DNA of 64,000 nucleotides from Castanea sativa (Eukaryota > Streptophyta > Magnoliopsida > Fagales > Fagaceae): positions 9,382,945 through 9,446,944 of the forward strand of contig NC_134015.1 of the NCBI RefSeq assembly GCF_040712315.1. Direction: 5' to 3'. Positions 21,166 to 34,055 of the stretch are shown piece after piece (positions within the stretch are counted from its first letter, which is position 1; each line of letters opens with the position of its first letter). The notes beneath the pieces were generated by a model. That model was not told the origin of the DNA and made no database searches. It worked only from the letters and a program-made list of their open reading frames with translations. Position numbers and translations under genes: made by a program.

Positions 21166-22590
21166 AAATGGGGCTTTAAATATATTGATTTGAAAGGCCT
21201 GAAATAATTGAATCTATGAGTATTGACTGGAATTGCTTTCTATACACGGTTGTGAAGTTGTTCATCTGACAAATGTTACTAATATCAAATATGACCAGCT
21301 TTTGAGTGATAAACATTAATAAATGTTACTAATATACATTAAATAAAAAAATAAAAAATAAAAACTCTTTCCTCGTAACTCTACAAATTTAGTAATTGAA
21401 GGGGTTTGCAATATTAGAGTCAGGATTTTTTTTTTTTTTTTGGCAATAAAACGTCTTAAAAATTTTGAAAGCCATACTTCTTCAATTATCTGTTTCAAAT
21501 ATGATTTTTATTTTGTCAAGTGTTTTATACTTTTATAGCTCATTTAGCACTTTTATGTAAGTTTTAATTTTATAGTTTGCTCACTTCTTCATGATTTTTT
21601 CCAATAAGAGGTCTTAAACTTTAAAAGCCGTACTTTTAAACACAATTATTTATTGAAAACATGTTTTTTTATTGGTTGTCAAGAGTTTTATAACTCAATT
21701 GACACTTTTTTGTATTAGAAGACTCCTCACAAATTTTTTAATTGGGACATGCTAATGGGTGTCCTTAAGGTAATGGTTAACAATTCATTTTAGGAAAGTT
21801 TTGACACCACTTTTATGTGAAATGGAAAAAGTTGTCAAAACATTAATTTTTTTTTTTTTTATCTTTTCCCATAAAAATTTTCTTTAAATGGATTATTAAC
21901 CATTACCCTAAGGGCATCTGTTAACATTTCCTTTTTTAATTGCAGGTTGCTCACTTTTTCAAGATCATATTAGAGCATAATCCTTTCATATCTGGTTCTA
22001 AGGTATTTTAAGGATTTCAAATTAATTTGCATGTTATTATAAGATGCATTACCAAAGCATGTAATAAATAAATATTTTAGATGTATTTGTGTATAAGCAC
22101 ATGTTTACACACTAGTTGATTATAGCTTAAGCTTACAACCTTACTCACTATCATTAATATTTTTACATATTTTAAAAATCTAATCGTTAGATTGTATGTT
22201 CTTTACACTCTTAATACACATGTCAAATTTTGTGCCAATTAGATATAATTTACTATAAGATCTAATAGATTATATTTTATGTATAATTTTAAACTACAAA
22301 AACTTGCAATTTAAAATTTTTATTAATGATATAGTTATTAATCTTTAATTTTTTAGAAATTTTGCAAGCATGGAGGATATATGAAAAAAAAAATGTAATC
22401 CAATGGTGGATTTGTTAAAATTCACCTTTAATAAAAAGATATTGAGTAAGGTTGTGTTGTAGCTTTAGGTTATAACAAATTTTGTAACTAAACTTTGTCC
22501 TTAACAGAATAGGAAGTTTCTTCTTATTAGTCTTTCTCTAATCCCATCAGTAATTTCATTTAAAAGGAATAAATAGTGAGTGTAAGAAGA
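21163..22590. other. AT-rich intergenic DNA with no gene seen
   Basis: There are no ORFs of note. Two related words (TAAGGTAATGGTTAACAATTC near 21770 and a reverse-complement-like GGATTATTAACCATTACCCTAAG near 21890) form an imperfect inverted pair around a T-run, possibly a small relic foldback element. The rest is featureless. Confidence 0.45.
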
Positions 22591-25500
22591 TAATATTAAC
22601 ATGAGAATTAATCTCCCTTTCCCCTCTCGCTTAGGACCAAAACTTACTTATCTGTAAATATTGGAACCAATAGTAAAGTGTGTATAATAAGTAGATAATA
22701 TTGGAAGTATTATGAACAACACTACACAAAAATAATGTAGTTTTTTGGTCATCATCTAAAATCAGTCAAATGCTATCTCTGTCTAAAATTTTGGCAGACA
22801 ATAACTTTTCCAACAAAGTCTTCTAGACAAAAGTTTTGAAGATGTGACATGACCCCACTTAATTTTCTTGGAAACTTCTTCCCATATCAATTGAATTTGC
22901 TAACAAAAATATTAACAAATAATAAAATAATAGAAGAGATTTTACTAATAAATTCCTTTATGACATTTATTAATCAACTATTTTTAAAAAAAAATTTATG
23001 AAAAAAATAAAAATATAACTGATTTTTTTGTTTTTTTACGTTGTTTCAATTTCTCATAATTTATTTTCTAAAATAATTGATTAATGAATGCTAAAAAAAA
23101 AACCGTTAAAAGGGATCATAATATAAGTTACATTGTATACAATATCACGTTATGAAAGCTAGGTTGACTAGCTTTTCTTCTACCTCTCAAGGACAATAAT
23201 ATGCCTTTATAGTCACTTTCAATCAATTTATTAAAATGTTGCGTCGATTAGCTTTTATAGTCAAAGTCTCCTAGACAAAAGTGAAGAGGATGTAATTTTC
23301 TAACCCTAATTTTGGTTCCTTTGACTGGTCGTCCACTAGTTGTAAAACATATAACACACTCTGAGCATTAGGTACAAAGATACTGTAGTATAGGTTCAAA
23401 TCTAGTATCTTAAAAAAAAAAAAAAAATACCATGTTATAACCGTAATATTGAGAGATTAAACGATAATAAAAGATAAAAAAGGACTTCAAGATTTATAGT
23501 TTCGAAAAATTCATGCCACCGTTCACCATAATTAACTTCATTGACATGATGGTGGGAGATTCTTTTATATATATTTCTGTTTATGAACATTTATGTGGGA
23601 GGTGCTCTAGGCTCCTTATAGACATTTAGGGATCATTTGGTATGGTAGTTTAAGCAATATTTTTTAGTTTTTAAACAACATTACACATATTTTTATATAT
23701 TTTTTCATCCAAACGTATTTCTAAAAAATACAAACAACATTACCAAACGGCCTTTTATCTTTTTGGAACTACAGTGAGTCTATTCAGTCTAGAAAACAAA
23801 ATAAGTTACAAAATAAGTTGTAGTTGAGTTCAATTAATTTTTACCCAGTACACTATCATACAATCACATACTAACCCAACATTCTTTTTTAAACTAGAAA
23901 ATGCCGTATGGTGTTTTATAATAAGTTTTGATAGAATTAAATTCTAAAAAATAATAACCGGTTATGAATTATATATCTATAATTCTCTTACTCTTATCTA
24001 ATTCATATTAACTATTTTTTTAAGAAGAATATATTAACTATTCTATAAATACTTTCTCAAAAAAGAAAAAAACTATTCTATAAATAAGTTTTTTTACTCT
24101 GGCTTGTGCGATTCAATTGTCATCAATGGTTCTTATACAAGATTTAATAATTATATCTTATTATTTAGCTTGCTTTCATATTCTATCAATATTTCATGAT
24201 GGAAGGTCACTTAAGGTTATCTATCTATAATCATCAATATAATAAAAGTTTAAAACTCATGGTTATTATAAGTAGATATCTCACCTAATTGTTTTTCATT
24301 ATTACTTTTTATTTTTATAGATATAATAGCATTTAAATTTATAGTATTCGCTTTATGATAATTTTTTTCTATCATCAAGTCAAGATACTAATTAGTTTTG
24401 ATGTAAGTGGAATTTGAACCACAAATCTATTATTCGCTTGACAAGAAATTTTACCTGTTGAGTTAATTAGATCCCACACTCTTAACTATTTCTAAGGTAT
24501 ACTTATTTTTATAATAGTTTTACAATTGAATTTGATTAACAGTTCTTGATACACAATTTTTGTTCAATTTATGAAACATTTAGAGATATTATCTTTATAT
24601 ATATATATATATATATTCCATAAATTCATGATTAAAATCGTGCCATGCACGCTGAATTTTTTTTTTTTCCAATGCAGTGAACTAGAATTCAATTCATAAA
24701 GATAGAGAGAACGTGAATAACACTGCACAAAAGTAGTCATTTTGATTACTAGTATGAGAAGATAATAGTAGAACAATGAACCAACGTGTATAACACTGCA
24801 AAAAAGTAATTCAAAACAAAGTTTGATAGTCAATTATGCCCAAATTGATTACTACCTTGCATTTTCCTTTTCCACTTTCTATCTTTAAAGTATTTCAATG
24901 CATTCATTCATTGTGGTCGACAGACTAGCTTTTCTAATCAAAGTCTGAAATGTGAAAACCATTTATTCTTTTTAATTTACACGTGAATCTTGTAGTCAAA
25001 AAGCTTCCCTTTTTTTCTTTTTTTTTCTTCTCTAAATCGAAAAATTGTAAACCTATCTCCATCTAAAATTTCAGTGCCTTAGTTTTGGACCTTTTGGCAG
25101 ACAATATATTGACTATAAAGATCATAATGCATGACTAACGTTTCTAACAAAGTCTTCTTGACAAAAGTTTTGAGGATGTAATGTGAACTCGCTTAAATTT
25201 CTTGGAAACTTCTTCCCATATCAATTGAACTTGCTAACAAAAATATTAACAAATAATAAAATAATAGAAAGGCATTTTCAAACCAATGCCCTAAGGATAT
25301 CTATTAATAAACCATTTAGGAATTTTTGTATGAAAAAAAAAGCTAATTTTTTTTAACCGTTATTTTAGTTTTTCATAAATTTTTTTCCTAAAATGGTTGA
25401 TTAATGAATGCTCAGAACCTGTTAAATGGATTATAATAATATATTCTTATGGTTACTTTCAACCAATTGATTACAACATTGTGTCGACTAGCTTTTATAT

Positions 25501-27170
25501 TCAAGGTCTCCTAGACAAAAGTGAAGAATCAATTGATTAAAATATTGTGTCAACTAGCTTTTATATATAGTCAAAGTCTCCTAGACAAAAGTGAAGAGGA
25601 TGTAATTTTCTAAACCTAATTTTGGTTTCTTTGACTGGTTGTCCACTAATTGTAAAACATATAACACACTCTATGCATTAGGTATGAAGATACTGTGGTA
25701 TAGGTTCAAGTCCCATTAACCAATTTTTACTTTTTAATCAATGGACTAATAACTCCAGGAAAAAAAAAAATCCTTTATCCTGATGGCCAATCCACTTTCG
25801 ACTTCGTACTGAAAATTCCAAAATGGGCAGGGCAGGATCCACTAGCTAGGACAATAAGTATAAATCAATGGTGAGAGTCTGTGAAACATAATTGGCAATG
25901 GCTTATCATAAAATGTTTATATAGCAATTGACCCCTAGACCGTCTGTCACGGCAACATAATTATCAATGGGAGAACAAAATTATATTAATACATTTTTAT
26001 GAATAATAAGTTGGTACTTGGTACTACCGTATCTTCACTGTTAATAAGTTGACATCATCATATTTCTGCCGATCTCTATATAAAATTACCCCAAATTTTA
26101 AAGGTGTATATTAAAAATTTGTAAATAAAGATTTAAGTCGAAGCCCAACAGTAATAGCATATTTCTGTGGTGTCCTATATTTTTGTTTTTTTGTTTTTTT
26201 TTTAAATTGTGAGAAACCTATATCTGTGATTTAAATAAATATTAAATGGATGATAGTTAATGTTTCTCCAAATTTTAACAACGAAGCATATACTTTTCTT
26301 TTCTTTTTTGAGATTGAAACTGTATACTTTATTAAGAAAAAATAGTCATATTAGCTAAAATTACCACATTAAAATATGGAGAAACACTATCCATTCACAC
26401 AGAAAAACTTGTGAGTTTGTGACATGTTTATCATAACAAGCAAGATTGTGATCTACATAATTACTTTATCATCATACATATTAAAAGCTGATGTTTTTGA
26501 AGGTTTTCGTAAGGTTAATTTGCATCTCCAATTGGTGGCTGAATGATGCAAAAGAATTTTCTTTATTTCGTAATGAGTTGATGATCACCTTTGAATCTCC
26601 CTCAAGAAATACTGATGTAAGACCAATCTCTTGAGCGAAAATCATAGTTCTTACAGGAGGAATTATCTAATTGGATTTTCATTTTGTTGATCGTGATTTT
26701 GTGGTGATTATATTATTTGTTAGGGCTAAATACTATTATTGAGTACCAACAGATTCTACTATAAATTCTAAGTGATTAAACTAAATAAATCATAAAAATT
26801 CTTACCCCGCCAAAGAAACCAAAGATAATAGATATATCAAAAGTAAATTTGTAACGTGAATAACACATATCAAATGTAACACGCTTTGGAAGTTACTATA
26901 TTCAGACAAATTTTCTCTTCAAATTAGATTTTTAAGTTTTCTTTATATTTTTTTTATTACATGTGAATTTTGAAAAAAAAAAATTCAAGAAGATCAATGA
27001 TCAAATGTTTAAATTTTAAGTTTTTGTAATCTTAAATATTTATGCATAAAAAATTCGCTTAAAGATCAAATAGTAATTAAAATTTGATTTGAATGAAATT
27101 CAATGTACATATTATGAATATTAATAATAGTTAGATTTTCAAAATATATAACTATGTTAATTATTTAGCA
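22591..27170. repeat. Duplicated block, left copy (itself a head-to-tail dimer)
   Basis: This non-coding block begins TAATATTAACATGAGAATTA and is repeated from 27576 onward. Within the block a unit of about 2.3 kb occurs twice: GGAAACTTCTTCCCATATCA is found at 22870 and 25204, then again at 27854 and 47809 in the right copy. This copy lacks the large insertions of the right copy and shows empty target sites (for example near 23858, 24490, 24890, 25685 and 26770). No coding potential is seen. Confidence 0.85.
23628..23753. mobile_element. Short MITE (GGxxCxTTTGGTA family)
   Basis: The ends are GGGATCATTTGGTATGG and, reverse-complemented, AAGGCCGTTTGGTAATG, with a T/A-rich centre. The same element sits at the same place in the right copy (28592-28716), so it predates the block duplication. 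A third, reversed member is at 47321-47448. Confidence 0.6.
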
Positions 27171-27175
27171 AGAGT

Positions 27176-27575
27176 TGAAATACGGGTTTGAATTTAATTT
27201 TTTGGTTTTTAAATTTGCTAGGTTTGTGTTTTGTTGATCTTGTTGGGTTTTGCTGGGTTTTTAATTTGTTGTTCTTGGGTTTGGTTTTTATTTCTGTTTT
27301 TAATTTTTTTTATTTAGTTAAAATTAATAAATTGATTTTTTTTTTAATTTAGAGGCTGATGTGAAAAGCCACGTGGACACAGTAGCATTATTTTAATATT
27401 TTTAATTTTTTTCCGTTTGTCAACTGTGCAATTTTCGTCTCTGATGTAACGTCAGGGACTAAAACGAGACGCGTTTTCTAGGATAGGGACTAAAATCGGT
27501 GAAAAAAAAAAAAGTTAGGGGCTAAAGTGGAAATCGCGTAAAAATGTAAGGATTAAAATGAGTTTTTCGCCAAAA
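27176..27575. other. Spacer between the block copies, probable transposon remnant
   Basis: This sequence is in neither copy. It includes GCCACGTGGACACAGTAGCA and several GGGACTAAAA words (near 27460 and 27485), typical of the ends of plant transposons or solo LTRs. I cannot assign a family or boundaries. Confidence 0.35.
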
Positions 27576-28591
27576 TAATATTAACATGAGAATTAATCTC
27601 CTTTTTCCCTCTCCCTTAGGACCAAAACTTACTTATCTGTAAATATTAGAACCAATAGTAAAGTGTGTATAATAAGTAGATAATATTGGAAGTATTATGA
27701 ACAACACTACACAAAAATAATGTAGTTTTTTGGTCATCATCTAAAATCAGTCAAATGCTATCTCTATCTAAAATTTTGGCAGACAATAACTTTTCCAACA
27801 AAGTCTTCTAGACAAAAGTTTTGAAGATGTGATGTGACCCCACTTAATTTTCTTGGAAACTTCTTCCCATATCAATTGAATTTGCTAACAAATAATAAAA
27901 TAATAGAAGAAATTTTACTAATAAATACTTTTATGACATATATTAATAAATTATTTTTAAAAAAATTTATGAAAAAAATAAAAATATAACTTTTTTTTTT
28001 TACGTTGTTTCAATTTCTCATAATTTTTTTTCCTAAAATAATTGAGTAATTAAAGGGATCATAATATAAGTTACATTGTATATGAATATCACATTATGAA
28101 AGCTAGGTTGACTAGTTCTTCTACCTCTCAAGGACAATAATATGCCTTTATGGTCACTTTCAATCAATTTATTAAATGTTGCGTCGACTAGCTTTTATAG
28201 TCAAAGTCTCCTAGACAAAAGTGCAGAGGATGTAATTTTCTAACCCTAATTTTGGTTCCTTTGACTGGTCGTCCACTAGTTGTAAAACATATAACACACT
28301 CTATGCATTAGGTCCGTACGAAGATACTGTAGTATAGATTCAAATCCTTTAGTATCTTAAAACAAAATATAAAAAAATCCCATGCTATAACCGTAATATT
28401 GAGAGATTAAACGATAATAAAAGAAAAAAAAGGACTTCAAGATTTATAGTTTCGAAAAATTCATGCCACCGTTCATCATAATTAATTTCAATGACATGAT
28501 GTTGGGAGATTCTTTTATATATATATCTATATATATTGCTGTTTATAAACATTTATGCTGGGAGGTGCTTTAGGCTCTTTATGGACATTTA

Positions 28592-28716
28592 GGGTTCATT
28601 TGGCAGGGTGATTTAAGTAATATTTTTCAGTTTTTAAACAAAATTACACGTATTTTTATACATTTTTTTACTCACACGTATTTTTAAAAAATACAAACAA
28701 CGTTACCAAACAACCT
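28592..28716. mobile_element. Short MITE, right-copy counterpart of 23628-23753
   Basis: Same position and ends (GGGTTCATTTGGCAGGG ... TACCAAACAACC) as in the left block. It was inherited through the duplication. Confidence 0.6.
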
Positions 28717-28827
28717 CTTATCTTTTTGGAACTACAGTGAGTCTATTCAATCTAGAAAACAAAATATGTTACAAAATAAGTTGTAGTTGAGTTCAATTAA
28801 TTTTTACCCAGTACACTATCATACAAT

Positions 28828-28990
28828 TACGGAAAATTATTAGATACTCCCGGAATACCATAAATGCGTACTCCCTCCTCTCATATAAACGGTAGGTCCC
28901 ACCATGAATTTAATTAGTGGGACCCACCATTTATGTGAGAGGAGGGAGTACACACTTATGATACTCCGGGAGTACATAATAATTTTTCAT
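28828..28990. mobile_element. Foldback MITE, 163 bp, with an empty site in the paralogue
   Basis: The ends GGAAAATTATTAGATACTCC and, reverse-complemented, GAAAAATTATTATGTACTCC make an almost complete hairpin; the arms continue through CTCCCTCCTCTCA with GTGGGACCCACC near the loop. CAAT flanks both sides (28824-28827, 28991-28994). The left block reads CATACAATCACATAC uninterrupted (about 23868). Confidence 0.8.
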
Positions 28991-29603
28991 CAATCACATA
29001 CTAACCCAACATTCTTTTTTAAACTAGAAAATGCCATATGGTGTTTTATAATAAGTTTTGATAGAATTAAATTCTAAAAAATAATAACCGGTTATGAATT
29101 ATATATCTATAATTCTCTTACTCTTATCTAATTCATATTAACTATTTTTTTTAGAAAGAATATATTAACTATTCTATAAATGAGTTTTTTTACTCTGGCT
29201 TGTGCGATTCAATTGTCATCAATGGTTCTTATACAAGATTTAATAATTTATATCTTATTATTTAGCTTGCATTCATATTCTATCAATATTTCATGATGGA
29301 AGGTCACTTAAGGTTATCTATCTATAATCATCAATATAATAAAAGTTTAAAACTCATGGTTATCATAAGCAGATATCTCACCTAATTGTTTTTCATTATT
29401 ACTTTTTATTTTTATAGATATAATAGAATTTAAATTTATAGTATTCGCTTTATGATAATTGTTTTCTATCATCAAGTCAAAACGCTAATCAGTTTTGATG
29501 TAAGTGAAATTTGAACCACAAATCTATTATTCATCTGACAAGAAATTTTACCTGTTGAGTTAATTAGATCCCACACTCTTAACTAATTCTAAGGTATACT
29601 TCT

Positions 29604-30309
29604 TGTGTGGAGTAAAATGACCCAAGTGGGCATTTGGGCCTTTGGGCTCTAGCAAGGAGGGCCGATCTGCTCTTGAACTAAGAAGTGATTAGTACTACGA
29701 ATCGGCCCATACGCCGAGAGTCCGAGGATACAGCCGAGGGCAAGTTTCTCCTCGGACAAATCCAAGAGAACTTGGAGATTCACTACTAAAGGCGAGACAA
29801 AATTCTGGAAGGACTGTTGGTTAAAAGGGGGAAACCCTGAACCTTCTAGAGGCACCAGTGTTAGAGAAAATATCAGGAGCAAAGGCTGCCACCTCCACAT
29901 TAAAGACTCTGCACCTACCTCCCTGGCCGCATTAATGGGGAAGTGACCCCTGAACAGTAGGGCTGAAACTTCTAGTCACTGTTCAAAAAAGCATCAGGGA
30001 AAGAAGTATTTAAGGGGGGCGAAGGCCAAAAAGAAGGGGGCAGTCTGTAACGAAGAAAGAAATTAAGAATTGTAATCTTTAAGAAAGAAAGAGAAATAAT
30101 ACAGGGAAAGTCCTCGGCTTACGTCCGAGGAGGTCTATTTGCAATTGTCGTTTATCATTTACAAGTGTTTGTAACTTTTAGCCTGTTATCAAGTCCTCAG
30201 TACCTCTAACCTAGATTTCAAGCCCACACTCTACAAATTTCATTGTTTAAGGCTCATTGGGCCTGAGCCCGTAGTTGTCTTTGGGTCTAGGTGCAATTCT
30301 GCACTTACA
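29604..30309 (+). repeat. 5' LTR of the gypsy element
   Basis: It starts TGTGTGGAGTAAAATGACC and ends GTGCACTTACA-type sequence (TG...CA). It contains a likely TATA region TATTTAAGG near 30008 and the palindrome CCTCGGCTTACGTCCGAGG near 30114. It is almost identical to 39060-39764 and related to the solo LTR at 62263. Confidence 0.93.
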
Positions 30310-30311
30310 AT

Positions 30312-30323
30312 TGGCGCCGTCTG
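30312..30323 (+). other. Primer-binding site of the gypsy element
   Basis: TGGCGCCGTCTG begins two bases after the LTR end. The TGGCGCCG core is complementary to the 3' end expected of a plant tRNA such as tRNA-Asp. Confidence 0.65.
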
Positions 30324-30356
30324 TGGGAAATCCAGTCTAGAAGGAGTTGGGACACT

Positions 30357-32030
30357 ATGGCAGGCCTAGGCTCACATCATGCAGAGTCTCAAGGATCACA
30401 ACCTAAGGATCTTTTCGAGCGTCTTGAGCGTCGAAGGGATCGTGAGGGAAGTGTCCATACGGAATACCCCAGGGCTAGCCATACTCATGGCGGGGGTAGC
30501 GCCACCCATGAGGATGGTGCTAAAGCCATGCAGGAGGAGATTAGTCGTTTGAAGAGAAAGCTGCGCTGTGCCAGACGTAGGCCTTCACCGTCCTCGTCTA
30601 GTCCTTCTTCAAGGGAGGTCCGAGGAGGTAGTTACAGCTCTAGGTCATGCTTACCCCCCAGCGCGATGTCCTCTTGTGAGGAGGACGACCAGCCAGCTCG
30701 CAGACACAAGAAACTCCCTTCCAGGGGCTTGGGGAACGATGCTATGAGTCGGGCGTTGCACCAACTCTCCAAATCTCCATTCTCACGGAGGATTGAGAAG
30801 GGGAGGCTCCCTAGGAGGTTTACCCAGCCCACCTTTACCATCTACAATGGCCGGACTGATCCGGTGGAGCACGTGAGTCACTTTAACCAGAGGATGGCGG
30901 TGCACTCTCATAACGAGACCCTGATGTGTAAGGTTTTCCCCTCTAGCTTGGGACCTGTTGCTATGAGGTGGTTCAACGGCCTTAAATCGGGGTCTGTAGG
31001 TTCGTTTGGGGAGCTTACTAGAGCATTCGCTTCGCGGTTCATTACGTGTAGCAGAGTACCTCGGCCATTGGACTCGTTGCTATCCATGACCATGAGGGAA
31101 GGGGAGACGTTGAAAGCATATTCCGACCGGTACTGGGAGATGTTTAATGAAATAGATGGTGACTTTGATGAGGTGGCGCTCAATACCTTTCAGGTAGGTC
31201 TTCCTACTGATCACGACTTGAGAAAGTCTTTGACCAAAAAGCCCGTCCGCAGCGTACGTCGCCTCATGGATCGTATTGACGAGTACAAAAGAGTAGAGGA
31301 AGACCAGCAGTAAGGAAAGGGTAAGGAGAAGGTTATCCCGCAGGAGAGGAGGGATTTCAGGTCGGACAGATACCACAACAACAAGCCGAGGAGAGATTAC
31401 ATCGGTCAATCTGGCTTGGCAGCAACTCAGGCCGTGAACACTGTGTTCCGAGAACCAGTACACCAATTACTGGAGAAAGTTCGTAAGGAGCCCTTCTTCA
31501 GGTGGCCTAGTAAGATGGCAGGAGACCCTGCGAAGAGGAATCAGAACCTCTTTTGTCAGTACCATCAGGACGTGGGCCACACTACCGAGAATTGTCGGAC
31601 CCTTTGGAACCACTTGAAGCAGCTTGTCAGTGAAGGAAAACTGAAGCAGCACTTGTGTCAACCTAGCGGGCAGGGCAGTCAATCCGGCTCAAACAATCAG
31701 AGGAATAATTCGTCTCGGCCGGCGTTGGGAACAATTAATGTTATTTTTGCTGCACCTGGCAGGACCGGCTCAGGTCCCACCAGGGTGATGGTAGTTTCTC
31801 ATCCTCAGGCCGAGGAGTCAGGCAACAGGCCGAAGAGGTTGAAGCTGAATTTGCCCGTCTTGGGATTTTTCGAGGAGGATAAGGTGGGGACTATCCAACC
31901 CCATGACGATGCTCTTGTAGTTACTCTTAGGATAGGGAATTATGATGTAAGGAGGGTGATGATTGATCAGGGTAGCGGTGCAGCTATCATGTACCCTGAT
32001 TTATTTTGGAGAAGATGTTTGCCACACTAG
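30357..32030 (+). pseudogene. gag and protease region of the gypsy element
   Basis: ATG at 30357. An Arg-rich charged N-terminus is followed by the retrotransposon gag core (FTIYNGRTDPVEHVSHFNQR, then the SRFITCSRVP / GLPTDHDLRKSL region), a TAA at 31311-31313, and a CHHC-type knuckle with CQYHQDVGHTTENC. The protease active-site region reads MIDQGSGAAIMYPDLF. A TAG at 32028-32030 marks the site of a deletion joining the start of the protease to the linker before RT. Everything is in the same frame as pol. Confidence 0.85.
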
Positions 32031-32036
32031 GAGAAG

Positions 32037-34055
32037 ATGGAGTTGTTGGAATTTCTGAAAGACAATATTGATGTTTTTGTGTGGGATCCTTACGAGGCTC
32101 CGGGCGTAGATCCGAGCTTCATTTGTCATCATTTAAATGTCAACCCCGCCATTGTTCCGAGAAGGCAGCCACCTCGGCGTTCATCCAAAGAGCATTCCGA
32201 GGTTGTCAAGGAAGAGGTGCTCAAACTCAAGAGGGCTGGGGCTATTAAAGAAGTTTTCTACCCCGAATGGTTGGCGCATACGGTTGTGGTCAAAAAGAAG
32301 AATGGAACGTGGAGAGTATGTGTGGACTTCACGGATTTGAACAAGGCCTGCCCCAAGGATTCATTCCCAATGCCGCGTATTGATCAGCTTGTGGACGCCA
32401 CTGTCGGACACCCTTGTATGAGTTTTTTGGATGCCTTCCAGGGTTACCATCAGATTCCATTGGCATTAGGGGACCAATAGAAGACTGCTTTTATTACCCC
32501 AATAGGGAACTACCACTATAAGGTCATGCCGTTCGGGTTGAAGAATGCTAGGGCTACCTACCAAAAAATGATGACCAGAATGTTCGAACAGCAATTAGGG
32601 AAGACTATTGAGGTGTATGTGGATGATATGGTGGTGAAGAGTAAGACAATACCTTCACACGTGAAAGATCTGGCCGACACCTTCCAGGTGCTGAGGAAGT
32701 ACAAGCTGCGCCTTAACGCCTCAAAGTGCTCTTTTGGCGTGGGATCTGGAAAGTTCTTGGGATATATGATTACCCATAGAGGCATAGAGGTGAACCCAGC
32801 GCAGGTCAAGGCTATTCAGGATTTACAGCCGCCTCGGAACCCGAAGGAAATCCAAAAATTGACCGGAATGATTGCCGCACTGAACAGATTTATATCTCGG
32901 TCAGCTGACCGGTGCCGTCCTTTCTTCCAGTTGTTGAACAAGTGGAAAGGGTTTCAATGGACCGAGGACTGCATGTTAGCTTTCCAACAGCTTAAGCAAT
33001 ATCTTTCTCGGCCACCCATTTTGTCTCGCCCCGAGACGGGCGAGGTCTTGTTTGCTTATCTGGCAGTGGCCGTCCATGTGGTCATCCTGGTCCTTATAAG
33101 GGATGAAAGCAGGGTGCAAAGACCGGTTTACTACGTTAGTAAGTCTTTGAATGAGGTCGAGGTGCGCTACCTACCCTTGGAGAAAGCACTTCTGGCCATA
33201 GTTCATGCCACGCGTAAGCTTCCTCATTATTTTCAGTCTCACACTGTGATGGTTCTGACCCAATTGCCTCTCAAGGCGGTGTTACGCAGCGCCGATTACT
33301 CTGGCAGGGTGGCAAAGTGGGGAACCATTTTGGGAGCCTTTGACGTTAAATACAAGCCTCGTACCTCGGTGAAGGGACAGGTCCTCGCTGACTTGGTGGC
33401 AAAGTTTACCGAACCATTGCTAGAAGAAACTCTGAAAGAAGCACACATGGATGGAAAATCAGTTGGTGTTATTACAGCCGCAGCACTTCCGACTTGGAAA
33501 ATGTATGTTGATGGGGCAGCTAATCAGAGAGGGTCTGGCATTGGACTTGTCCTGATATCCCCTGAGGGAATTGTCTTCGAAAAATCTCTAAGGCTGTCAT
33601 TCTCGGCTACTAACAATGAAGCCGAGTACGAAGCAGTCTTGGTGGGCATGAACATGTTACGTAGGATGGGTGGAAAGGAAGTCCATGCGTTCTCGGACTC
33701 TCAGTTAGTGGTCGGCCAGGTCACGGGGACCATGGAGGCTAGGGACCCAAGAATGCAGGAATATTTGGCCCAGGTCAAGCGTCAGCAAACTGAATTTGAC
33801 TCCTTTGTCTTAGCTCACATTTCTAGGAGCGGAAACACCCATGCAGACTCCTTGGCCACACTGGCAACGTCTTCGGCTCAGGGTTTGCCCAGGATTGTCC
33901 TCGTCGAGGATTTGCTAGAGCCAACTCTTACCGTTGTCAACGCAGCTCGCATCCATCTGATAAGGCCCGGGCCTAGTTGGATTGACCCGATCATATCTTT
34001 TCTTAAGAACGACATCCTTCCTGAGGACAAGTCTGAAGCAAATAAGATACGTTGA
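32037..34055 (+). pseudogene. Reverse transcriptase, RNase H and second (archaeal-type) RNase H of the gypsy element
   Basis: RT: PGVDPSFICHHLNVNP, WRVCVDFTDLNKACPKDSFP, FLDAFQGYHQI, a TAG at 32478-32480, MPFGLKNARATYQ, and the catalytic EVYVDDMVVKSK. An RNase H-like tail follows (RPVYYVSKSLNEVEVRYLPL). A second RNase H begins MYVDGAANQRGSGIGLVL, with NNEAEYEAVLVGM and FSDSQLVVGQV carrying the acidic residues. The frame ends at a TGA at 34053-34055, but homology runs on. Confidence 0.9.
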
